64,000 bases of DNA from Cyclospora cayetanensis (lineage: Eukaryota > Apicomplexa > Conoidasida > Eucoccidiorida > Eimeriidae): positions 1 to 64,000 of the forward strand of contig NW_020312070.1 of assembly GCF_002999335.1 (NCBI RefSeq). Reading direction: 5' to 3'. The notes beneath the pieces were generated by a model. The model made no database searches. It had not been told where the DNA came from and was given only the letters and a program-made list of their open reading frames with translations. Each line of letters opens with the position of its first letter. The stretch's first letter is position 1. The position numbers and the translations under genes were made by a program. Shown piece after piece: positions 15,242 to 26,200 of the stretch.

Positions 15242-17313
15242 TTACGAACTTCGAGCTGGAGGCCCCTCCAAAACCGCCTCGCTCGTCGCACGGTGCTGCT
15301 CCTGCGGTTCTGCAGCTAAAATCTTCTTCTGCTGTGCAGTCTCTACACTCAGCTGCGACTGCTCCTGCAGTGGCTGCTGCTGGGAAGGTCGTTGGGGGAG
15401 CCTTGCTCCACTTTGCTGACGCCACAGAGACTGCTGTTGCTGTTGCCACTGTGGCTGCTGTTGCTGTTGCCACTGTTGCTGTGGCTGCTGTTGCTGTTGC
15501 CACTGTTGCTGTGGCTGTTGTTGCTGTTGCCACTGTTGCTGTGGCTGCAGTTGCTGTTGCCACTGTTGCTGTGGCTGTTGTTGCTGTTGCCACTGTTGCT
15601 GTGGCTGCTGTTGCTGCTGCCACTGTTGCTGTGGCTGTTGTTGCTGTTGCCACTGTGGCTGTTGTTGCTGTTGCCACTGTTGCTGTGGCTGTTGTCGCTG
15701 TTGCCATTGTTGCTGCTGCCACTGTTGCTGTGGCTGCTGCTGCTGCTGCCACTGTCGCTGTGGCTGCGGCTGCTGCTGCCACTGTTGCGGTTGTAGCTGC
15801 TGTTGCCACTGTTGTGGCTGTTGTTGCTGTGGCTGCTGCTGCCACTGTTGCTGTGGCTGCTGCTGCCACTGTTGCGGTTGTTGTTGCTGCGACTGTGGCT
15901 GCTGCTCATGCTGGCCTCGTTGTTCAGAATGTTCATCAAGCGTTGGTTGATGTTGCTCGGGAGGTTCTTGGGGGGTTTGCTGCTTGAAGGCCTTTTTGGA
16001 AGCATGCCTGTGCAGCTCCTGTTGATACTGCTGTTTCAGCAGCTGTGCAACAGCGCAAGCACGAAGATAGGAATCCTGCCTCTTGAAGCGTAGTTCTAGC
16101 CACCAGAAAGTTCAACGCTATAGCCTCGGCTTGCCGCATTGCGTGTGTTGCAAACCCTATACCCCAAGTCTCAAGCTAGAGGAGCGCTCACCCCCATCCT
16201 TTGGTTGTAAAAGGCCTCGTCTTCGGGGTCAAGCCATTCGGATGGCTCCTCCATCAGTTTCTTCCGCATATACTCCTCCCTTTCCCTTTGCCCTCTGCAG
16301 CCACCCCGAGCAAACAAGCTCTCAACTGTGCATCATGAATAGAAGGACGCATGAGGGGCAGCCTCTAGGGAATAGGAGACTTGCGTTTCGAGCAAAACAA
16401 ACAAGAGCATCGCGAAAGGCACCGCCCAGCGAATTTGTGAGGGGAACAAAACTGCCAAAAAAAGAGGCGTTCATGTGTCATGCACAGGGTTTACCTGAGT
16501 TTCCTCCATTCAAAGTAAGGCACATGGAGAACTTTATATCCCATCCGCGTGAGTAGGCGGTGTTTCAATTTCGTGTAGGCAGTGTATTTACAGCTGCTGC
16601 TATAAAAGTGCGAGGGCCCATCCACTTCGATGGCAATGGGCCGTGCAGAGCCTGTAAGTCACAAAAATTGCCGATTTGTGCAGTCTCATTGCACACTTCC
16701 CTCTCTGCATACGTGGCTGTAAGGACTGGTTGCAACTAGAGATACGACTATGACGCTTAGTGCCTAAAGATCATACCAGTGGGAACGTTGCCATGTTCAT
16801 CAGCAAGGGGCCCAGCGAGCTTCTTTGCGAGAATATGAATGAGGCGTTCCTTTTCTTCGCGCTGCTCTGGAGTCAATACCTCGTCCTCAGCGTCACCAAT
16901 ATAGTCTTGCTGCTGTTCTTGCTCCTGCCGCTGTTGTTGTTGCTCTTGCTCCTGCCGCTGTTGTTGTTGCTCTTGCTCCTGCGGCTGTTGTTGTTGCTGC
17001 GATTTCTGGAGCCTGGAATTCGCGGGTTGGGTTAAATCGTCTTCAGCTTCGCTGCTGAGTGCAGGTCCTGCAGTCGCTAGCTGCTGCTGTTGCTCAGCCT
17101 GCGCTGCTGCAGTAGTCAGAGGGCAGAGAGCAAATCTGTTGCCACTGCGAGAGGCAACTTGTGCCTGCATACCAAACTGAAGAAAGTGCAGTCCACGGCC
17201 TGCATTTCCGAGGCAGCCACTGTGCCTGCTGCGCAAGAAGAGTGCTGCCGCTGCTGCTGTTGATCCCCGATGCGTCTGTGTATCCAGCGCGCTGCGCACT
17301 GCCCCAGGCAGCC

Positions 17314-17348
<35 letters not shown>

Positions 17349-17422
17349 CTGCCGCAGCCGGGACCAGCAGAAGCAGCAGAAGCAGCAGCTACACAGCCCG
17401 CTGCTGTGGCTGCAGAGCGCAT
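15242..17422 (-). CDS. Gln/Trp-rich protein with a presequence-like N-terminus, unknown family
   Basis: Three exons with matching phases, 16777-17422, 16192-16292 and 15242-16081, give 528 residues. The N-terminus is Ala/Arg/Ser-rich with no acid for a long stretch, as in mitochondrial presequences, and includes a run of eleven Ala. A Gln/Glu/Arg repeat (RQEQEQQQQ) follows at about 165-195. The likely folded core spans the exon junctions ([60 protein letters not shown]). A long Gln tract regularly punctuated by Trp and Pro comes next, then a short tail ending EGPPARSS. The second acceptor (TTCAAG) and the first (TGCAGAG) lack long pyrimidine tracts but are the ones that keep the frame. Function unknown; a mitochondrial location is only an inference. 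Confidence 0.6.
15431..15900 (-). repeat. 33-base minisatellite coding a Gln/Trp/Pro repeat
   Basis: Tandem units of about 33 bases, about a dozen copies with some shortened units. On the coding strand they read approximately [11 protein letters not shown]. The other two minus-strand frames give Ser/Asn and Ala/Thr runs, and the opposite strand gives Leu/Val runs; only the Gln/Trp frame stays open into unique sequence on both sides. Confidence 0.85.
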
Positions 17423-18112
17423 TGGCGGCTGCGTCTTGTGGGAAAATCGGCAGCAGCCTCTGTGTACTGAGGAACAGTGGCGCAGAGGCGGCACAGCAAG
17501 TGGGAGCTTCGAAGCGGCAGCAGGTGGCGGAGGGGGAAGCGGCTGTATTTACAGCGTTTAGTGCATGCGAAAGCTACGAGTGTTGCTGGACTGCTCTCCG
17601 TTCTGCGGCTGAGGAGGCAGCCAACGCCGCCAGAAGGCGCCCACCCCCCTCTTCTGTCGACGGGCAGTGTGAGACCCCCTGCGAGTGGTGAAGTGCTGCA
17701 GCAGCGTTAGCGGTACGAGCATTCCGAAGCGTGAATACGAGAGGACTGGAAAGCTTTTTCGGAGCATGTCAAAAAGTTGCGGCTAAGAAGCCAGGGGCAG
17801 GAAGGCGCACGCGATGCCCAAGGGCAGCCGCAGCCGCATGCGCGCCGATTGCCTACAACAAGAGGCCCTCCTTCGCGCAGATGGTGGCGCATGACGGTCG
17901 CCTCCAAAGCCTTAAACCGGGATTCCTAGCTTTAAACCGGCGCCTTAGTTCTTTAATTGAAGATCTGCGTCTGGAAGCACCGATTTTTTAATGCAAAAAC
18001 GCGCCTCTGGCCGCCTTGGAAGGGGCAGCTCCGCCTCGCGCGCAGATCCTCTCCACAGAGTCCCCAATTTAAGAGCGCAAAGCCTCTTTTTTCCTTGGCA
18101 CTCTGCGCAGCA
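17423..18112. promoter_or_regulatory. Divergent promoter region
   Basis: 690 bases separate the start of the minus-strand Gln/Trp-rich gene from the start of the plus-strand FKBP. It should carry both promoters. A direct repeat of TTAAACCGG occurs at about 17912 and 17932. No supported gene. Confidence 0.4.
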
Positions 18113-19784
18113 ATGGCATTCTGGGGTAAGACACTCCGTTTTTGCGGCAGGAGCCACTGGTCTTTTCTCCCTGCAGAGGCTCTGTGTAGTTGCGCAGGAA
18201 GTGATACCTGTGTATATACATATATATGCCCGTAGCAGCTGCTGCCACTGGCGTTAGGAGTCTCCCTGCTGCGCTTTTTGTGCTCCCCACGTTGCTGCAG
18301 GTGGAGTGCTTATTCCAGGTGGCCCCCGCCTTCGCTACAAATCAGAGGACGGGGAGCTTCACCTTGCTTTAGCAGTGCCGCTGAGTCCTCTCTACCAGCA
18401 GCACAACAAGCAAGCGCTGCAGAGTAAGAAGCAACAGCCTAAGCAGCAGCATTCTCAAAAGGGGCCCTCATGGGTGCTGATGATGCAAACGCGCAAAGGG
18501 GCGAGGGCTCCCATCGCCAAGATTGGAGAATTCAGGCAGCAGCTGAAGATTCTCGTCACGGTAGGCTTGCGCGAGTTGCTGCCCGAATGTGTTTTTCCGC
18601 CAAATACGCTATTTTTTGTTTGGTCTTGGTGATTTCTGCCGCTGTCGCTGCTTCTGGTCACCCCTTGCTTCCAGGGGTGCACTGCTGCTCATGCCGAGGA
18701 GCAGGGGGGGCGAGCTTGCAAGCCTGTACGTGTGCCCGTTTGCCTCATCGCCAGTGTGGTATGGTCCTAGTGTTTCACGCAGCTCTGAATGCATGGTATT
18801 TTTTGCCATTCAGTGCTCGCTTTCGCTCGTTCCGTCCGGGTGTCAGAGAGCTTGATGTGGATGCTTCTGCTTGCTCTCCTGCGGTTGAGTTGGGCACTTC
18901 CCCCGTATTCTGTGAAGCTCTGTACAGGTGTCTCTGTGTGGCTATGTGTGTGCCACATGCCCTCATTAAACACGTTGAGGTAGCCTAACCCCTCGACATC
19001 AACAGTCCCTCCGTCCTCGAATGCGCTGCCCTTTCAGGAAGACGTGGAATTCTGGGTGGAGACGCCAGGCAGTCCGGGGGGCTGGAGTCTTCAACTTGCC
19101 GGAACGCTTGTGCCTCACAGGAGGGGCGGCTGCAGTTGCTGCCACGATGAGACAGCCAACTGCACCAGCAGGGAGGAGCATTTGCACGCGAAAAAGAGAA
19201 GGATAGAAACAGATCCAGACGAAGCCCCCGCCCTTGTCGACCAAGAGGCGTACAGAAAACACAAGCAACAAAAGCAACAGCAGCAGCAGGAGGCTCCCTT
19301 GTTGCAGCTTTCCCCAGAGACCGCAAAGACGCCTTCCCTTGCAGACCAACTGCTAGGCTACAAAGCCTCAGGGCCACAGCAGAAGCCCCCCCCTCTTTCC
19401 CAGCAGCGGCAGCAGGAAGAGAGTGAGGTCGTGCGCGCTGGTGACATTTACCGGCTGCCCAGCGGGGTGGAGTATACGGTAGTGCGCGCAAGTGGGAGTA
19501 CAAAGGGACTTCGGTGCTCTAAGGGCTGTAACATTACAATTCAGTATAGGGGCTATTTGCTCAAGACAAAGAGGGGCTTTGACAAGGGCAAGCTCACCTT
19601 TTGCGCGGGAACCGGTGAAGTCATTAAGGGCCTCGAGTTGGGCCTTATGGGGTGCAGAGAGGGGGAAACACGAAAGATCACTATACCGAGTACCCTTGCC
19701 TATGGCAAACGGGGGGCACCTCCCTCCATCCCACCCAATGCGGATCTCGTCTTCGAGTGCACTTGCACGCGGATCAAACAGTAG
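18113..19784 (+). CDS. Nucleoplasmin-domain FKBP peptidyl-prolyl isomerase
   Basis: Probably a nuclear FK506-binding prolyl isomerase and histone chaperone of the Fpr3/Fpr4/FKBP39 type. Exons 18113-18125 (only 13 bases), 18301-18560 and 19038-19784 keep phase and give 339 residues. The N-terminus MAFWGGVLIPGG, then GELHLALAVPL and later GGWSLQLAGTLVP, match the nucleoplasmin-like (NPL) fold. A basic and Gln-rich linker with KKRRIE follows. The FKBP domain covers about residues 222-339 and retains YRGYL, GFDKG, the VIKGLE pocket, LAYGKRG and VFECT, so the core active-site positions look intact, with Leu at the usual Trp position. The tiny first exon is supported by the exact NPL start formed after splicing. 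Confidence 0.88.
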
Positions 19785-20712
19785 GGTCCTAGACCTCACA
19801 TTCAAAGAGGAAGGCCTACGGGAGGCCCTCTGAGTGCCTCCTGTCTTCACCTGAATGACGCGCCAGAGCTCTGTGGCGGCTCAGAGCGCCCCTTGAGGTT
19901 TGGTCCCGGCAGAAATTGCTTTGTGGAACTTGCGGGGTAGGGAGTGGGGGTTAGGGGGTGTAATGGTGAGGCACACTTTCAGGTGACACGCCGCAGAGAA
20001 CCTCAAATGGAGGGAGAACGCGCGTATGAATTGGAAGCCAAAGTTTTGCCAAGGCTTTAGGGCTAGAGGTGTGGCGGCCGATTGAGATCGAAGGGTTGGG
20101 GTCCAGGGGTTTAGATAGTGGAAAACACATTGCAACAAGTGTGTTCAGAGATAACGTAGCATATTTCAATAAGAAAGCGTAGAGTTAGGCGCTAGAGTCC
20201 AAGGCTCGGGAATTGGTTGTCGAAGGTCACCTCCGCTGTCGTCGGGTGCAGGGGCTTCGATAAGGCGCTCAGCACGGAGGATGAAGGGCAAAGCTGAGCA
20301 GTTTCCAGTTCACTTTAACATAAGGAAAGCGAATCCTGCATTCTTACAGGGTTTGTCTCGAATGTTTGGGGTTTTGACGTGGAAGCCTGCAGCCGGGGTC
20401 AGCCTGGGAGAACTTCGTGCGGGCTTGCACATGTGTAATGCACGGTTGTTGGTCTACTTTTTGGAATTTAGGAGCTATGTCCAAGGGTTTAAGTGGGTAT
20501 CTACTTGGAATGGAGGCTGCCATTATGGGATTTAAGTGCAAGCGACTGCTCCCAGGCGCCTTTAGCATAGCCGAGTTGGCCCTAAGCTAGAACTCCTCCG
20601 TAACTCTGCTCATTATTCCTTCGCTCCGCCTCTCCTGGTCACCGGTTATTGGGTGAGGGCAATGAATTAGGCGGGCGGTGTAGCCGTGCATGTGCGGGCT
20701 TGCTCCTTGTCA
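19785..20712. other. Intergenic region with telomere-like heptamer remnants
   Basis: About 930 bases between two plus-strand genes. On the plus strand G-rich degenerate motifs recur between about 19930 and 20495 (GGGGGTTAGGGGG, CTTTAGGGC, GGGGTTTAGA, AGGGTTTG, AGGGTTTAAG), resembling the TTTAGGG telomere unit of coccidia. No supported gene. Confidence 0.5.
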
Positions 20713-22339
20713 ATGGCGCTGCCGCACCGTCTTGAGAGCCTCAGGGGAGCGTCCCATCAGGATTCTCTGCATTCGTCATGCACTCCCCCGGCAACGTCTG
20801 AGGCGTTATCTCCTGCGCAGGAGGCACCGCCACAAGCCACAGCAAATTCCACCGGGTTGATGGTACCCAGAGACTCCTCTGCTGCGCGAACTGCAGCAGC
20901 GGCAGCGTTTCTGTCGCTGCCTCTCCCAAAGGCCTGGGTACGTGAGCCGTCCCGCTTGCGTGCAGCTGGTCGCGTATCCTTAGGGCTGTCCATCTGGAGC
21001 TTTGGTGTCTCCTTCATCCTGTTTGTGCTGGCCATTGTTGCCGCTGAAAGCCTCGTCGACTACGTTGCCGCCTTCCTTGAGGTCGTCTGTGCCGCAGTCA
21101 TTGCCTACTTTGGAGCTTCTGCAGCTTTCAAGAGAGGTCTTATGCTGCAGCTGCTGCTGCTGCTATACCGTAGACGTACTGGTTGTTGCTGCTGGCTATT
21201 GCGCGTTTACACACCTTCACAGCGGTCGCCCCTCTGTTGCACACGTTTGGCATTCTGTTGGTGCGCTGCACATGAAAGTTGCCGCCTTTCTTTTTGATTC
21301 GTTTCCTGTTGCTCTTTTTGCTGGTGTTCGTGTTCTTGCTGCAGACTGGCGTTCGGCTGGAGTGTATGTGGCATTCGCGTTGCTGATGGCTGCAGAGCAG
21401 CTGTTGTGGGTCGTGTTTGCGGTGTATCATGTGAAAGCCACCAAGGCACAGCTTACTGCAGTAGACCGTCTCTCCTCAGCAGCAACAGAAGAGGAGTACC
21501 TGCTACTGCAGGAGGAGCTTACGGTTGCTGCTGCGCAACTCGGTTTATCCATTTTTTCTCTTGCTTCTTACTGCACTTCTGCTGCTGCGGCTTACGGCCT
21601 CCGCTACCAAGCATTGGTTCTTGGGCCGGGAAGCCATGCTGCCGCTGCCAAGAGCTTTGCTGACGTTGCTGCCGATGCGCTCGCTGCTGCCGATGCAGAG
21701 GATGCTGCAGCAGTGCGAGAAGGCCGCCGGCCGACCCAAAGGATCTCTGTGCAGCACCAGCTGTTGCAGCACCAGCTCAATTTGCTGCAGCAGGAGCAAC
21801 TAGAGCAGCAACAGCTTCTGCTGCTACGGCAGGAGGAACTTATGCTACAGCGCATCCCCAGAGTGCGGTCCACCTCAACAGCAGGTGCACCAAGAGGGTC
21901 TAGAGCAACTTTGCAGCAGCACGAGGAAGCAGCGGTAGCAGCTGCTGCCGCTGTTTCCCTTGCCAGGATGTCGCTTGCCATCACCGAGCAAGATCCAGAG
22001 GCTGCAGTGGCGGCTGCAGCTGCGACTGCAGTCGCAGCCGCACGCAAGTCCCTTGCCGATGCATTTCAAAAAAACGAAGGTGCAATTGCAGCGGCAACAG
22101 CTGCTGCACTACAGGTCCACCGGGCAACTGCCCTCGGTGTACCTACAGCTCCACGCCGCAGCGCCGGCCCGCGTCGTTCAACTGCTGCTGATGCTGCTGC
22201 TGCTTCAACTGGTGCCGCTGCGTCTCATTCTACGGGTGATGGTGGACCGCAGCGACACCAGCAAATCCGTAGGATGCACACAGATGGGGCAGCAACTGGG
22301 GTACATGTAGAGGCTGGGGAGGCACCCGACGCATGGTAG
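20713..22339 (+). CDS. Multi-pass membrane protein with Ala/Gln-rich tail, unknown family
   Basis: Two exons, 20713-21136 and 21345-22339, give 472 residues. The intron is chosen because exon 1 runs out of sensible coding after SAAFKR and a strong acceptor (TGTTCTTGCTGCAG) restores the second frame at DWRSAGVYVAF. The first about 95 residues are Ser/Pro/Ala-rich. Hydrophobic segments follow: two close ones at about 100-140 (FGVSFILFVLAIVAAESL; AAFLEVVCAAVIAYFG), one at about 148-170 (VYVAFALLMAAEQLLWVVFA), and a weaker one near 205-225. The tail carries Gln/Leu-rich and Ala-rich runs with repeated VAAA-type helices and ends GEAPDAW. The start is the first ATG in frame. No family recognised. 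Confidence 0.6.
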
Positions 22340-23216
22340 AGCACTACCGCGCAACGCGCCAGCCTTTCCCAACTGCTGCTGCTGTAGCAACAACATCTTG
22401 GCTCCAATAATGCACGTGTAGCCACTTCCACAGTATGCTGTGTTGCTAAAAATGCTACTGGTGCAACTGCTTTTGCAAATGCGTACTCTGTAGACGTCTG
22501 CAAAAATAGGCCTCAAGAGCCCTTAGAAACAAGTCTTTTGGTTTCTTTCTGCCTTCGGCCTAAGTAGTATAGTGTTAGTCCTTGTCCGAAGCCCATAGCC
22601 ACAGGCAGGAGACGCCAGGAAGGCTGGCGTGGGAACTGGCAGGCCCCCCTAGAACGCGCTTAAGCTTGAACTGTGAAATTCTGCGGTTCAAGCAACTGCG
22701 GTCTAAACCCTAGATGCATAGAGGCAAGTAGCTTGCACGCGTGATGCGATTCACGAGGCCTAAGCTCCAAACGGCTGTGTCGACCCCGCAGTCTCAGGCT
22801 TCCCTCTACCTACAGGCCCACCCGAAAATGTAAAAAGCCTCCCTCCCTGGTGCCTCTCCTACTCCTGGAGAGCTCTACGGAGGGGGAGCACGCCTTTATA
22901 CAGATGTGAAGAAGATTGACGGTTTGCCCGGCTTAGCAAGGGTACGGCAGTTAGTAGAATCCAAGGGGCTTGGGTCGTCGCTGCTCCGGAATTCTAGTGC
23001 TGGACACAAAACACAGGGACATGGCAGTATCCGAAAGGACCGCTCAGATGTCGGAACGCAATAACAAGAAATACAGGCACAAAGCATGACAGGTACACCA
23101 TAAAGTGAGCTCGGCGCATAACGGGCAAAAGCACAAGGCTACAGCGGAACACAGCCCACACGCTGCCCTCTGCACATCTAAGATCGTAGGAGTTACACTG
23201 AGCTCTCCGCTTTACT
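22340..23216. other. Convergent intergenic region
   Basis: About 880 bases between the stops of the plus-strand membrane protein and the minus-strand LeuRS. It contains a single AAACCCTAG heptamer-like motif near 22705. No coding frame I would support. Confidence 0.4.
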
Positions 23217-26200
23217 TCAAGCCTGCTTTAAGCCCACGTTCTGACTGTATACGAGGAAGGACTGTGGCAACTGACAAGTGAGCTCTAGAGAAACCTCAAG
23301 GAAGCGGCGATGCGCTTCTAAAAGCGCTTTCTCGCTGAACGGTAAACGTAACTCTAGAGCTGATCGCCCGCAGGCCTTGAGCTCATCCTGAAAAAAGCAT
23401 ACATCCCCAAAACAAGCCGCAAAATGGAAGCCTGGTGCCAGCTCCCTAGGCGTGAAGCACCCCGTGCGTGCCCTGCTCGGAGTTGCTGCAAAGTCGTTGG
23501 CATGGTGCCGCGGCAGTTGCCTTCGGGGGATCCTTGGATTCAGGGATGTAATATGTTCACAAACCCGCATTTGATAGGAGGCAAACGCGAGGGCCTCTTT
23601 CTTCTGGTTCTTGTCCAAGTCCTCCAGCTCTGGTGCGTCCTTCACAATCTGCATGAAGTCGCTGGGAGCCTCCACCTGCCCTTGAAGCCCTTGGACTAAA
23701 GGCACTCGCTGCAACACGGACAGCACGCGCTGCTGCAGGGGGCCGTACTCCCTATCGAAACAGGCACAGCAGATGCGGCAAACGAGAGAGTGGGAAACGG
23801 CAAGGGGACTGCAGTGCAGCCACAGGCGATGTGAACACAGTCCCCAAATCAGCGCGCCAGTTGATCCACCATGCTCATCAAGCAGACGGCAGCAGGCCTA
23901 CCACCATTCCCCCGAAAAAGCGCATGCGCCGGCCAGTCTACGCAAACGACTGCGATAGGCCAGAGGCTTTGAGTGCGCCCTCTTACTGTGCAATATATGC
24001 TACGCCGTGAGTCAGTTGTTGCTGCGGTTGCTGTTGCTGTTGCTGCTGTTGCTTGCCCTTCTTCTTCCCGCCCGCTGCTGCTTGTAGCGCCTTCTCCTTG
24101 GCCCGCCGGAATTCCTCGACGCACGATAGCAGCAGAGTAAACTTCCTAAATCACAAAGCCGAAAGTCTAGCATCCCGAAGTCTGACGAGGCACTCAGCCA
24201 GCCTGCGAGTCTTCCACGCTCCTCATCAAGTCAAGGGCCCCCTATGCCGCGTGGCTCACGGCGTCCGCCATGCGCATACGCTGAGCTGTATGGCGTACCT
24301 GTGGAGGGCGGAGTCGTAGGTGAGTTGAGGCCACGCGGCGTCGACGACGAGGTTCTCCTTCTTCAGGAGGCAACTCCACAAATACTCGCAAATGTGGGGA
24401 GCGATCGGGCAGAGCGTTATGGCTTGCGCCTCTGCAAAACACGTGCGTCCCCAAAGCCACAGCAAAAACAGCTGTGTCTAACAGGCGTGACAGATACGCG
24501 GTGGACTCGGTGGCAGCCTCAGACGCACAGACTCTGGAAACGCTCTCTGCACCATTCGTGCCATTAGACGCCTTTCAACCCCAGCCCCTTACCGATCCAC
24601 ATCCTGAGCATATCGCGATGCATTTTTTCATCGCCAACAAGCTGCTTGTACTGGTCGCGCTTAATTGTCAGCTCGTAGAACGCAGCCTTGAGGGCCTCGC
24701 GATTCTGCATTGCTTCATAGGCCGCGGCTGCCGATTGCACACACAGGCCGATTTCATTTTGAAACAGCTCATCCGCGGCAGACAGGGGGCCTACAACGGC
24801 AGCACACACGGAACACATGTTAGGCCCACAAGCTAAGATTCCCGAGCCACAGACTCCACACACAACACTTCAAAGGGCGCCTCCACTCCCATACTCTCTG
24901 AGGGGGGATGCAACGAATAGACGCGAAGTCAAGGAATAACGAGGGGTCAAGAGGGATAACAAGAGGATGATTAGGAAGTAGTTGTTATTTCGTCAAAAAG
25001 CGATAAAAATGGGCTTGTGAATCCTCATCGTGGGTATAGGCCGCTTTACCGTCCCGCAGCTCTATCTTTCCGGCAACAAAGTCTGCAACGAGGCCCTCGA
25101 GGAGATAAAGCCGGGTGATGGCCGCATTGGCTGTCTCCCGCTGGAAATTGGCGTCATCCAAGGAGTCTCCTAAGGGCATCCCACAACCCCACAACTCGAA
25201 AGGCTGCTGCGGCCATGCATGCATGCATGCGGATACATTGAAACAAAAGGAGAGAAGAAGCCCAAAACACCCGGAGGACACCCCCGAGAGAGAGAGTGCA
25301 AGACTCGGCAGAACTCCGCAGGAACGCGGCAAGAAAAACGGCGGCAAGCACGAGGAATCGCAATCACACAAAGGGGCTGAGGAAGACTTCGCCACGGGTC
25401 GAACTCTACCTGCATCAGCAAAAGCGATTCTAGTCGCGTCTGCAGAAAATTTCTCAATAGATTCCTCAATTGTTAAGAAGTTTCCGGTACTTTTGCTCAT
25501 CTTTTCCGAGTCTACCAGCACCATGCCGTTGCAGGCAAACGCCCTGAGCAAACAGCAGTTCCGGGAAGCAGGTTTGAAGCTGCTGGGGAGCAGCGATGGT
25601 ATGCTCAAATGCACATGTGCGTGTGTGTGTCACCTGAGTCGTGCGTGTAGAGCCGAACCGAAAGGCCAAAGGGCCCGAAAACCCCACCCAATAGCCATGG
25701 AAAAGGCAGCAAGCGAGACACACACACATATGAAGGTAGGAGGCCGGAAGAAACGCATATGTGGAGACAAGAAGTACGACCACTGCCGCCGGCACCCGCA
25801 GCACACAGCACCAAAGGTGCAAATCGCCCGTCGGCGCGCGCAGGACTGACCTCGGCCAGAGCTCTTGCTGTTTGGGCCACACGGCTGTATGGCAGTACAG
25901 ACAAAAAGTAAGATGGTTGAAAATTAGATCCTTGCCGCTAACACGCAAGTCCAAGGGATACCAGTACGCGAACTCCGAGCGCAGTAGCTGCACAGGCCAA
26001 AATGCAAAGCCGCGAAATTCACAGTAACACGGACAAGAAGCGGCCAGACGGTGTCCCCGATAAGCAAAGGAGCGAGCCCCTAGAAAGTACCCGACGCTTG
26101 AATGTGCATGACTCCTTTCAAGAGAAGCTTGCATTTGCACGGATCGAAGAGAAAGAAGAGCAGCAAGCGCGCAACAGATGTGCACAACAAACGACGGGCA

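Noticed and set aside
15334..15987. Long plus-strand frames of Val/Ala and Leu repeats, and minus-strand Ser/Asn or Ala/Thr frames
   Set aside because: They are frame shadows of the Gln/Trp minisatellite. Only the Gln/Trp frame continues into unique coding sequence on both sides and joins in phase to upstream exons.
17161..17691. Plus-strand Gln/Ala/Ser-rich frame opposite the Gln/Trp-rich gene
   Set aside because: Antisense reading of the Ala- and Gln-coding repeats; the minus strand has the spliced, phase-consistent model.
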